Below, piece by piece: positions 37,739 through 48,100 of a stretch of DNA of 64,000 nucleotides. The translations under genes were made by a program, and so were the position numbers. Under the pieces are notes generated by a model, which made no database searches, had not been told where the DNA came from, and saw only the letters and a list, made by a program, of their open reading frames with translations. This stretch comes from Trachythela sp. YZ-2020. Lineage: Eukaryota > Cnidaria > Anthozoa > Malacalcyonacea > Clavulariidae. Positions within the stretch are counted from its first letter, which is position 1. Each line of letters starts with the position of its first letter. The DNA lies in NCBI GenBank assembly GCA_016169945.1, contig JADLSH010000190.1, forward strand, positions 868,001-932,000. Direction: 5' to 3'.

Positions 37739-39327
37739 TCATACATACACACAAGCTGTAGCACAATATCTAGCTAGATTCATGGCTGGTAGTTCTTGCC
37801 ACGCACTATCACCAATTACATAATACTCCACTGTTTTAAGATATGTGATTGCATCAGCATTCGTAGAGTAACCTCCCATTACTACGATCACATTATCCAT
37901 ACTCACTGCAGCGCACCATGCTCTCTTCTGTAACATAGAAGGCAATTTCTTGTACTCTTGAGTGGTCACATTAAACATTACAACATCTTTCAGTGACTTT
38001 CCATCATAACCGCCCAACATAATTATATTATCTTTGTACGCGACTGATGCCATGTTCTTTACTGTATATGGCAAAGAAGGCAGAGTTTTCAATTCATTCT
38101 TAGTCACATCATATTTCTCCATCTTACTTTGTTGACCTCCAACGATATAAATATCGTTACCAAAGCAATGTACACCTGCAGACTGATTTCGACCATACTT
38201 CTCCTCCAAGAGTGTTCTTGATTCTCCCGGTGACTCGAGTGAGGTTTCTACAACACCTTTTTTGAACGTGAGGATTGTGTTTTCATACCGTAAACCATTG
38301 AATTGAGCATAGATGCTGGGCAAAGAAACCGAAGATACGGTCGCAGTGTGACCATTCTCACTTGGATTCAGATATTCAATCCGTTTCGTTGACGAACCTC
38401 CACAAACCATTATTTTCTTCCGTAAAGAAACGAAAATGAGTTTTCTCGTCCGAAAAATAAACAGTTTTTAATCAAAGTCCACTTCATTGTTGACCAATTG
38501 AAAACCTCGACAGATTTAGCAGCAGTATCATCATCAATATCATCATCATCATCATCCTCAATATAGGATCCGCCGAAAATATAAATATGTCCGCCTTTTA
38601 CAGCCACGTTCTTCTCTTTGTTAATTGCAGGGCTTGCGGGAAGATGTGGCTGTTGACTTGGCTGCTTCTTGTTAGTACGAACACGTTCTGCATTGGTTGC
38701 GAGCTTTACTTTATGTTTAGTTCCGGTAGAAACAACTTGTTTCAATGACTCGTTCATTTCATCCAGACGTAAATTGATTTTATCGATCTCTTTTCTTAAC
38801 GTCAAACTGCATTGGTATCTTTTGTAATAATCAACGTACACCATCTCTTCAGCGCAAGATTCGCAAGTTATCTTTCTAAACTTGCATTCTTCTGTCTCGT
38901 GGTTTTCTTTATCACGTCTGTTCACCGTCTCTTTGCAGCCTTCGTTCGAGCAAACAACCGGAGCATAACCACACGTTTGTTCATGCAACAACAGCTCTTC
39001 AACTTTAACATTCTCCTCGCAACCTCGAGAAACATGACTGCAACTTGGTTTCTTCATCTGGGATACAACACTGGCAACAATTCGAGATGCTGGTCGCAGC
39101 GTTTCGAGCGTCAGTTGGTCCATACAAAGTGGACATGTTTGAGAGTTTCCCAGATGCTTCGTTATACATTTCCGACAAAAGTAATGCTCGTTGTTTTGAC
39201 ATTGAACTGGGTCATGCAAAATCTCCAAACATATTTTACATGAGAAATTTTCACCGAGTAATGCTTCTTGATTATTATTGTTGCCAGCCGTATTGTCATA
39301 GCCGAGAAACGAATAGATTTGACCCAT
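37739..39327 (-). pseudogene. RING-TRAF-Kelch locus 7, single-base frameshift
   Basis: Two adjoining frames: 39327-38410 encodes MGQIYSFLGY start, RING, TRAF fingers, coiled coil, a long linker, an Asp-rich first Kelch blade and SFLYGRK, then stops; 38410-37739 continues in another frame with MVCGGSS and the remaining five blades to ACVYV. Paralogues have CTTCCCGTAAA where this copy has CTTCCGTAAA near 38416, so one base appears lost. The rest is well kept, so this is either a young pseudogene or a sequencing error. The ATC/ATT-rich tract at 38520-38565 encodes the acidic run and looks like a coding microsatellite. Confidence 0.85.
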
Positions 39328-39397
39328 ACTACATTATATACTGTATTAAAGAAGCTATGCTTGACCAGACATGCAAAGACAGATTGAATATTATCTA

Positions 39398-39438
39398 TGA
39401 CCTGATGACCTAAGTGGTACGTGTGACAATTTTATTGG
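39398..39438 (-). promoter_or_regulatory. CCAAT box and DR2-type TGACCT pair, Kelch locus 7
   Basis: TGACCTGATGACCT at 39398-39411 and ATTGG at 39434-39438, same sequence and spacing as before gene 5. Confidence 0.6.
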
Positions 39439-39539
39439 TCATAACACTAACCTGATTGTGTTACAGAAATTTCGGGAATTTTTGGTCGCACATAAGTACT
39501 TCAATAAATTGTACTTCAATTGAATAAATAAATGATACA

Positions 39540-39740
39540 TCCTCGTTGTTTTGCATTGAACTGTAGAAATTTGAGAGAAAATTTTACACGAGAAATTGGT
39601 CATGAGCAAGGCCTGGTGGATTGTAGGTCAGTTTTGTTCGCTGCCATGGTAGCCGGCAGTTCGCTTGGGAATCGTTTAGAACATTGAACAAATGTTGTAA
39701 ATATAATGCCATTGAGTATTGTATGAAGTGACATTCGATA
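39540..39740 (-). pseudogene. Relic of the 5' end of a MAxN-type RING-TRAF-Kelch gene
   Basis: On the minus strand ATGGCAGCGAACAAAACTGA (from about 39645) resembles the start of gene 4, but a stop follows after about 14 codons. Only scraps of the RING region remain (ttgcattgaactg, cctcgttgttttg). Upstream sequence 39655-39740 matches the 5' flank of gene 4. The rest of the gene is gone. Confidence 0.75.
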
Positions 39741-40242
39741 TGGGTTATCTGATTTGGTTTGTTATAAAAACCTAGCTGTATCCAGTGGCAGTTGGGCTAA
39801 AAACGTGTCCATGCCTGCAAATTGATGCGCTCATCTTTGCTCCAAAATGTTGAATGATTCGCATATACAGTGACAATAATGTGAAGGCTGAAATAAATAC
39901 AGTACTATTAATTTTGTAAATAATAGTTTTAGTAATAATACCCCAAAATTTTATACACGCTAAAGTGCATGTAGCCTACGAAACATAGACGTAAATTCGT
40001 AATTTCCATGTACTTTACACTATATTTTTATAGTTCTAAATAGTTCTATTTTGGTTTGTATATCCTTGTACATTTCTTTCAAAGCATGCAGTGTGTTGTA
40101 TTATTTACTAATTTTCATAATATATAGAGTAGTATCTACAGTCAGTAGCCAGGTTCATGACCACTTGACAGTTCTTACAGGAAACAGTTCTTATTAGTAA
40201 TGCCTGTAAAATATTCTCATTAGTTACAATTCCTGTCTGAAT

Positions 40243-41730
40243 TCATGTATAAACACAAGCTGTGGCACCTTCCCTGGCGAGATTCATTGCTGGCAGTTTT
40301 TGCCATCTTCTTTGACCAATCACAAAATACTCTGCTGTATTCAATACGATGTCCTTTCCAGTAGCATCTTTGCGCTGACCACCCATAACCACGATCACAT
40401 CGCCCATGACCACAGCTGTACAGCCACTCCTGTTCTCCAACATGGAAGGCAATCTCTTGTACTCATGAGTGGTCACATTAAACCTTACAACATCATTCAG
40501 TGACTTCTTTCCAGCCTTGCCACCCAGGATAATTATATTATCTTTGTACGCGAGAGTCGCCATTTCTGAAACCTTATATGGCAAAGAAGGCAGAGTTTTA
40601 AGTTCATTCTTAGCCACATCATATTTCTCCATCTTACTTTCTTGCCCTCCTACAACATAAATTGTCTTACCAAAACAGTGCACGCCTGCATAACGATTTC
40701 GATAATGCTGTTCCTCCACGAGTAACTTTGGTTCCCCATGGGATTCTAGAGAGGTTTCTCTTATATCATCGTAAAACGTGATAACCCTATTTCCACAGAC
40801 TACGCCACAGTGCATGCAACGTGGCAAGGTACAAGAAAACACACTGGAAGTGTATCCATCTTCATTGGGATTAAGATACTCAATTCGATCCGTTGCCCCA
40901 CCTCCACAAATCATAATTTTTCTTTCGTAAAGAAATGAATATGAGCAATGGCGTTTACAAAATAGACAGTTTTTAATCAGTGTCCAAGTCTTAGTCGACC
41001 AGTTAAAAACTTCAAGCGACTTGCCAGTTTTATCATCATGACCACCGAATATAAAAATTTGTCCATTTACGACGATTGCATTGTCTTGTTGAATGGTGGC
41101 GGAGCTGGCGCAACGCAGAGGGTCTTGGAGATCTTTAATACTCTTGTCGTATGCTTTGAACTTCTCACCTTGAGTGACAACAACGTTTTTTAATACATCG
41201 CTCATTTCATCCAAACGTAATTTCATTTCGTTCATTTCTTTTCTTAATGTACACTTGTGTTTCTCATAATCAACGTACACCATCTCTTCAGCGCATGATT
41301 CGCAAGTTATCTTTCTAAACTTGCATTCTTCTGTCTCGTGACTTTCTTTATCACGTCTGTTCACCGTCTCTTTGCAGCCTTCGTTCGAGCAAACAACTGG
41401 AGCATAACCACACGTTTGTTCATGTAACAACAGCTCTTCAACTTTAACATTCTCCTTGCAACCTCGAGAAACATGACTGCAACGTGGTTTCTTTATTTGG
41501 GAGACGATTTCGAGAATAATTCGAGATGGTGGTCGCAGCGTTTCAAGCGTCAGTTGGTTCATACAAAGTGGACATGTTTCGGAGTTTCCCAGATGCTTTG
41601 TGATACATTTCCGACAAAAGTAATGCTCGTTGTTCTGACATTGAACTGGGTCATGCAAAACCTCCAAACATATTTTGCAGGAGAAATTATCCATGAATGA
41701 AAAACCGAGATTGTTGTTGTTTTCAGCCAT
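40243..41730 (-). CDS. RING-TRAF zinc finger-Kelch protein 8 (MAENN type)
   Basis: Intronless, 495 aa from MAENNNN in CCACCATGG-like context; the frame is open upstream to 41811 but paralogues support 41730. RING (CKICLEVLHDPVQC...CPLC), complete TRAF-type fingers, coiled coil (RKEMNEMKLRLDEMSDVLKNV), six Kelch blades (IFIFGG, IMICGG, VITFYDD, IYVVGG, IIILGG, VIVVMGG). The Kelch half is nearer to the MGQ-type genes in blades 4-5 (GVHCFG, SKMEKYDVAKNELKTLPSLPY) while the N-terminus is MAENN-type, suggesting a mosaic. Ends ATACVYT. Predicted E3 ligase. Confidence 0.9.
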   Translation of the reverse strand: MAENNNNLGFSFMDNFSCKICLEVLHDPVQCQNNEHYFCRKCITKHLGNSETCPLCMNQLTLETLRPPSRIILEIVSQIKKPRCSHVSRGCKENVKVEELLLHEQTCGYAPVVCSNEGCKETVNRRDKESHETEECKFRKITCESCAEEMVYVDYEKHKCTLRKEMNEMKLRLDEMSDVLKNVVVTQGEKFKAYDKSIKDLQDPLRCASSATIQQDNAIVVNGQIFIFGGHDDKTGKSLEVFNWSTKTWTLIKNCLFCKRHCSYSFLYERKIMICGGGATDRIEYLNPNEDGYTSSVFSCTLPRCMHCGVVCGNRVITFYDDIRETSLESHGEPKLLVEEQHYRNRYAGVHCFGKTIYVVGGQESKMEKYDVAKNELKTLPSLPYKVSEMATLAYKDNIIILGGKAGKKSLNDVVRFNVTTHEYKRLPSMLENRSGCTAVVMGDVIVVMGGQRKDATGKDIVLNTAEYFVIGQRRWQKLPAMNLAREGATACVYT

Positions 41731-41796
41731 GGTGGCATTACGACGCTTGAATGCCTGATATAGAGCTTGTCGTGAACGAGATTTACTGAATCTCCT

Positions 41797-41838
41797 ATTG
41801 GTCGACTCCACTATTGCGGTTTATGACCTCTGTGACCA
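41797..41838 (-). promoter_or_regulatory. CCAAT box and TGACCT-like pair, Kelch gene 8
   Basis: ATTGG at 41797-41801; TGACCTCTGTGACCA at 41824-41838, here with three bases between half-sites. Confidence 0.5.
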
Positions 41839-42093
41839 CTGAATTGTCTCTGGGGAGGAGAGGGCCAAAACGATACATCTTACATTAACATAATTCCGAT
41901 GTATTTAATTCGATACGACGTGCTATGAAACGAAGTCGCCCTACAGACGTTGTATCCGTCTGACCATGACGGATAAAACGTCTTGGACGAATTTAATTCA
42001 TTTCATACTTAATTCGTTCAATTAAATTCGTCTGAATTAAATTCGACGATGGTACGACGTATGAAACAGGCCTAACAACTGCAGTGTGTAACT

Positions 42094-42229
42094 GATTCGG
42101 CGGTTGACTGTTGTGTAAAACTACCTGAAAATACAATAAGAACTTCGACGTTTCGAGGGAAGGCCCTTCGTCTTGAAGTTAGTAGTTGTATTTTTCAGGT
42201 AGTTTTACACAACAGTCAACCGCCGAATC
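42094..42229. mobile_element. 136-bp hairpin MITE
   Basis: GATTCGGCGGTTGACTGTTG at the left is exactly mirrored at 42210-42229; about 42 bp of each arm pair, with a CGACGTTTCGAG core. Internal segments match scraps at 14308, 12955 and 57268. Confidence 0.88.
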
Positions 42230-43072
42230 TTTGCTACACTCTACCCAGTCCCACACTGGCACCGAACGTTCGAGATATTGTAGCCCGCGAAGCAGTCTCT
42301 TTATTTTTGAGTGGTTACTATATAAATGGAGGATAAAATAAAGAGATATTGTAACTGATTTGTTTTCATTTCTATTTAGTACATTGATGAAATCGTATTC
42401 ATTTTTATATTATTACGAAAATTACAGGACATGCAATATCCTGTATAAATATTCATAATAAATGAGGTTACATAGTAACCAAGTTAATATCATAGGAACC
42501 GCGCGCAGCCTGGGCACGACTCATGCCCTCAAGGGGGCGGATATCAATCAGTGGCGGATAGATAGATAGATAGTTTATTTAAAAGCAGAATTACATAGCA
42601 GCCAGACGGCTGAATTGCGTAATTTGTATTTACAAGTGTTGAAAATATCAATATTAATTTATATATGGTTAATATATTACAATAAAAATACTCGTAAATA
42701 AAATCTAAGAATTGTTAAAATTAAGTTAGGCCTTTGAAAACTTCTTCACACACATCGCTGGGATGAAAGAATATTTCAATCTGTCCGTATAGGGCGATAA
42801 GCAGGCTCATTGCTCATTAGCTTCCATATAGCCAACTGGGGTAGTACTCTGCTGAGAGAATATAATCCAAACAAAATGTAGCACCTAGAAATTTTTATAA
42901 TTTCCAAGTTCATTATATTCCAAGTATATGTAATTTCTAAGGAGGTTAATGTTCTTAATCACTTCGCGTGTTAGCATTATATTCATTACAGATCATTACT
43001 GATAATTTTAAGATATATTATCTATCACATTATACATCATATCGCAACATACAGTTCTGTATCAGGCTCAGT
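42230..43072. other. Spacer between Kelch genes 8 and 9
   Basis: Contains a short (GATA)n tract at about 42565-42580 followed by an AT-rich stretch, and a 3' flank with faint similarity to other MGQ-type genes (ATTGATGAAATCGTA near 42372). Nothing gene-like seen. Confidence 0.5.
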
Positions 43073-44221
43073 TCATCCGTACACACAAGCTGTGGCACCT
43101 ACCCTAGGTAGATTCATGGCTGGCAGTTCATGCCACGTACTTTCACCAAGCACAAAATACTCCACAGTGTTTAGCTTCGTCCATTCGAATTGATCATTTT
43201 CAGTTTCACCGCCCATAACCATGATAATCCGATCATGCATGATCACAGCTGCACAGCCACTCCTCTTCTCTAACATGGAAGGCAATTTCCTGTACTCGTG
43301 TGTCGTCACATTGAACATTACAACATCATTCCGAGGCGGACATCTATACCATTCATCCGGACCACTGTCACCACCCAGGATAATGATATTATCCTCGTAT
43401 GCGACAGTCGCCATGTTATACACTGTATATGGCAAAGAAGGCAAAGTTTTCAATTCATTCTTAGCCACATCATATTTCTCCATCTTATTTCCTTGCTCTC
43501 CAACGATGTAAATATCGTTACCAAAGCAATGCACACCTGCAAAGTTTCGACATTTTTTATGTAATATTTTGGCTATGAGTGTTCTTGATTTTCTCGGTGA
43601 TTCAAGTGAGGTTTCTACTACACCTCCGTAGAACGTGAAGATTCTATTTCCATACAGTACGCCATTGTATTTAGCACCGAAGGGCAAAGAAACCGAAGCT
43701 ACAGTTGAAGCATAACCATATTGACTTGGATTCAAGTATTCAATCCGTTCTGTTTTATCACCTCCACATATCATTATTTTCTTCCCGTGCAGAAACAAAA
43801 ATGATTTGTGCCGTCGGAAAAATAAGCAGTTTTTCAACAAAGTCCACTTCCTTGTTGACCAGTCGAGAACCTCTACAGATTTACCAATCTCATCATCATC
43901 GTGTGCGCCGCCAAAAATTAGAATGGAACTTGGTTGTTTCGGTGGTTTCTTCATCTTGGATACAACACTGGCAATAATTCGAGATGCAGGTTGCAGCGTT
44001 TCGAGCGTCAGTTGGTCCATACAAAGTGGACATGTTTGAGAGTTTCCCAGATGCTTGGTGATACAGTTCCGGCAAAAGTAATGCTCGTTGTTTTGACATT
44101 GAACTGGGTCATGCAAAATCTCCAAACATATTTTGCAGGAGAAATTTTTAGTGAATAATGCTTCCAGATTATTGTTCTCAGCCGTATTGGTATAGCCTAG
44201 AAACGAATAGATTAGACCCAT
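43073..44221 (-). CDS. RING-Kelch protein 9, zinc-finger/coiled-coil segment deleted
   Basis: Open frame of 382 aa. Start MGLIYSFLGYTNTAENNN fits the N-myristoylation pattern (Gly2, Ser6). RING intact (CKICLEILHDPVQC...CPLC). After SKMKKP the sequence runs straight into the first Kelch blade (ILIFGG), so all TRAF fingers and the coiled coil are missing. The breakpoint (43917-43955) differs from that in gene 6 although the N-termini are sisters. Six Kelch blades are complete (IMICGG, IFTFYGG, IYIVGE, IIILGG, IIMVMGG) and the end is ATACVYG. No stop or frameshift, so it may be a working RING-Kelch protein. Confidence 0.85.
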   Translation of the reverse strand: MGLIYSFLGYTNTAENNNLEALFTKNFSCKICLEILHDPVQCQNNEHYFCRNCITKHLGNSQTCPLCMDQLTLETLQPASRIIASVVSKMKKPPKQPSSILIFGGAHDDDEIGKSVEVLDWSTRKWTLLKNCLFFRRHKSFLFLHGKKIMICGGDKTERIEYLNPSQYGYASTVASVSLPFGAKYNGVLYGNRIFTFYGGVVETSLESPRKSRTLIAKILHKKCRNFAGVHCFGNDIYIVGEQGNKMEKYDVAKNELKTLPSLPYTVYNMATVAYEDNIIILGGDSGPDEWYRCPPRNDVVMFNVTTHEYRKLPSMLEKRSGCAAVIMHDRIIMVMGGETENDQFEWTKLNTVEYFVLGESTWHELPAMNLPRVGATACVYG

Positions 44222-45119
44222 ACTATGTTATATACTGTAAAGCTGTACTTGAACAGACAGTCACGAGTTATGGTGGGCCACTGAGCACTTAATACCTCGA
44301 TATAATTTCAAGGTCCCTATTAGTTGATTAAATGACCTTATGACCTCAAATGGTAGGTGTAGCAATTTTATTGGTGGAAACACTATTGTTTGAGTTCCAG
44401 AATTCTCGGTAATCACGTATTTAAATAAAATAGCAAATAATGAAATGTGCGACGAATTTCTAATATCGACGGCATCATCAGCCATTATTGTGTTGACATC
44501 TATAACATCTGTAATACATCCTATTACTAACTTTTGTAACGATGAATACAAATTAGTCGAAACGTCGATATAATAAATGAATTTGTTCAGAGTTTCAATT
44601 ATTTTATGTTTGGGTTAAAAATGATTATTTAACGTCTTTCAAGGCTCAGCGAATATTCTAACTTATAGACAATGGTCTTGACTGAAGACTTCATTGATGC
44701 TTTCTGAGTCGGGATAAAATTCGTGTCCAATCATATTTATAGCTGGGATTAGAAGATTAAACGAAATACTTGTTTGTTCGCTCATCTATGGTCTTATATA
44801 ACAATACCTATGCGTTTATTACTTATGAAGAAGGTACCAAATCTAATGAGAACCACTGAGAACAAACAAAATTCATCATCGATTTTATTACAAATACAAA
44901 TGCATAATCTTTATTATCTTGTATTTATTTTTTCAGTTTTCATTATATTTTAATATCCATTTTTATATATCTTTAGTTGATTTTTAAGCCAATAAAAGCT
45001 TTAGTCATGACAAGGTCTCGTTAAATTCGACATACAGCCATATACATTTATTATTTAGTGAATTAAAAGATATTGTCCCTTGGACATAAACTTGATCGAT
45101 TATTTCATAATTCCAATCC
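44222..45119. other. 5' flank of Kelch gene 9 and PLBD2 3' intergenic region
   Basis: TGACCTTATGACCT (44333-44346) and ATTGG (44370-44374) form the shared promoter motif. GTCGAAACGTCGATATAA near 44558 belongs to a dispersed repeat. The remainder is AT-rich with no gene. Confidence 0.55.
44333..44374 (-). promoter_or_regulatory. CCAAT box and DR2-type TGACCT pair, Kelch gene 9
   Basis: TGACCTTATGACCT at 44333-44346 with ATTGG at 44370-44374. Spacing between the two matches genes 5 and 7; the distance to the ATG is about 40 bp longer. Confidence 0.55.
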
Positions 45120-48100
45120 TCAGACCTCGAGGTCTAGGTCCAGCAAGTTATCTGAGTCATCTTCGAATGTCTGAGCCCCGTTCCATGAGATCGTGACTGG
45201 TTTAAAGTCCCATTTATCAGGATGTCCCAGAGGACGTGTCCAGCCCGACATCGTCCAGTTGAAGACTGGTTGCTGGTCATGTGTTGGGCCACTCACTGCA
45301 TACACTGTGAATTCTTGAAACAGCTCATAACTTGTTATCTAAAAGATAGGGGGAGTTTCGATATTAATATTCTGTCACAAGGGCTAGGGTTAGGATTATA
45401 CTTCTATTGAGATTGTGAATATGGAAATTGACCCGCAAGATAAGAAAGAATACGGGTGTATATATGAAAGGCTATATAATACTCCCAAATCAGTCCTTTT
45501 CATTGTATCTTTCTTGACCTATTCTGAATCTTGGAGTGCTGTTGGCACAGTGAATAGTGCATATGTCTTTCATCTCTGTGAATAGGGTTGATTGCTGCAA
45601 TATGCAGTTGTCTGATTATAATTTCACGTTGCTTCCGGGCACTCTGGTTTCCTCCTGTAGTAACACTGGATCAATATAGAATGACCCTTATACTGGAACT
45701 CTAGGAAGAACACGGTTAATAAATATAATACAATAAATAAATAAAATAGATATACAGTTAATAAAAGCAAGGCACGGTAATGTAGTAATGTATGGCTGAC
45801 AGGCACTTCAATTCTACGACTATTTCTCTCATTGACGTACCTTCGCATCAGTTCCACCATGTTGTCGATGACCAAGGGCGGCAAAAGGATACTTGCCAGA
45901 AGCAGGGTTGAGATCAGATCGTGATGAGATCGCGTTCTCCGCGCTGTATGGTGGTGTACAGTTGCACTTCGATAACGGATCATGAGTATAGTCATTGTAC
46001 CTGGAAAAACAATGTAAGTCGTTGTGAAATGATAAAGTATGAAACTATATGAAGGGTGACTTAGATTAGTTCCTAATGAAAACCGAAACCCAAGCTAACC
46101 TAACCATAATTATACTGGATAGTTCTATCAATTATAAGCTGGTCTTCCTAGAGATACAGTAATGGCCATCCCTTGTGATCCAGTGTTACCACAGGAGGAA
46201 ACCTAAACTAAACTAACTTTACTGCATACTGCGTAGCTCCACCGATTTTAGACTTTTTTCCCTAAGAGGTCCAGGAGTCATCGCTTATTGATACAGAAGG
46301 AACCTGGAGTACCCGGAGAAAACCTTTGGTGTTTGATAGAGTCAAACTGGAATCACTCTTTTCCCATGCAACTGAGGCAAAATGATACTTAAAATTGCAG
46401 GAATCAAACCCCAGTCACAGAAGTAAAAGATACATGCACTAACCACACTGGACCAACACTCACTAAGCATACGTACGGCTAAGAAAGGGTTAAAGTAGAC
46501 GACACGAATGGCCTTGCAGACATTGTTTACTAACCTCATTAATTTCAACATACTTGCTAGATCTACAACCTTGCTTTGATCACGTTTAAATATCTGTGCT
46601 CGCGGATGGAGATTGTAGTCGAACCATGAACCGTATTTTTTCACCATGGTTTCTTGACCACTGACGTTGAATATGGTCTTAAAGAATCTGCAAAGAAAAT
46701 AAAACAAAGTTTAAAGAGTTTTGGTCGAGCGAGGGAAAACCTTTAGTAGTCCTAGGACTTGAAGAAACCTTCATCCAATATTACTACCCGATCATAATGC
46801 TTCGAGGGGTTTTCTCCGGGTACTCCGGTTTTCCTCCCTCACCAAAAACCAACCCTTAGGCATTAATTGCCGAGGACTTGAATTGGGCATGAGCATCTGG
46901 CTCGGTTGAATTGGGCAACCACACCACAGTATAGAGACGACCAGTAGGGCCACTCCGCGATGCAACATGTAGCCGGCTTTTTATGCAAAAATATGCAGTT
47001 TACTGGCCAGGAAAGTTAGTCCAGCTTGCTTATTAGCCAGAAAAAGCAATTGACTGGCTGCCAATGCGTAATGAGCGGCCACACAAAATTTCAAATGAGT
47101 GGCCATACTGGTCGTCTCTATACTGTGACCACACACTGCGTTATCGACCAACGTCACTGGAGAAAAGTACAAAAAAGGAAAACATAGCAAGAAATCATCA
47201 AGAGAGTAACATACGGTATATTATAGCTTGCCCAGTAACCATTGTTTTTCAAATACAAAGAAAGATCAGCCATTTGAACCATGCCTGGCAGTTGTTCTAA
47301 CACCCAAAGTGTCTCGGGTACCACAGGTTGTCCCGGTGTAAACATATTGTAGTCCAATACCATCCACTGTAAATAGGAAATGAAAGTAGCATTGGGGATG
47401 ATATGAAACTATATGAAATTAGGTAGCAGTCACTGCTTAAAGTAGCTGACTGCTTAAATTTGCCCGTATTTCTCACAACTGAAAAAATATTTTAGTTAAC
47501 TGACAGCTTACAAAATATCTATGTGACATCCGGCAATTTCCTTTAAATTTGTACTTACCTGATTATTGTACCTTTTGTTAACATCACATAGAAAAGAAAT
47601 GAAAATTTGTTAACCATTGGCTAAGCTAAACTAAACTATTATACATGGTGGATAGCTCTATCAGTTCTAAACTGTTCTTCCTATAGCAACTTACGTTCCG
47701 CTATTGTGTGTTGAAAACAATGAAACCCACTGGCGACCATCTTGTGCAAGTCTGTTTGCTATGACAGTTCGCGCCCACTCCATGACAGAATTCGCGGTGA
47801 TATATTGCCACAAGTCATTGTTATAGTTATCATTGGTCGTCTCTTGGGTGACCTAAGTGGAGTAAAGTAGCAAATATTGAAGATAAAATCATGTTTAAAA
47901 CTTGACTATAAGCCAGTATAAGGTTATAGCAATAGGTAGGTTTCAGTTTAAGCATTGCAGAGCACCAGATGATGGTCAGAAGAAGCAACGAAAATTAAAC
48001 TACATCTCTCAATTCTATTTATCCTGCCTTCAAATACGAGACTACCGCATATAATGAAAATAATTTACGCTATTTTCTCACTCTGATAACTGTGGGTTGG

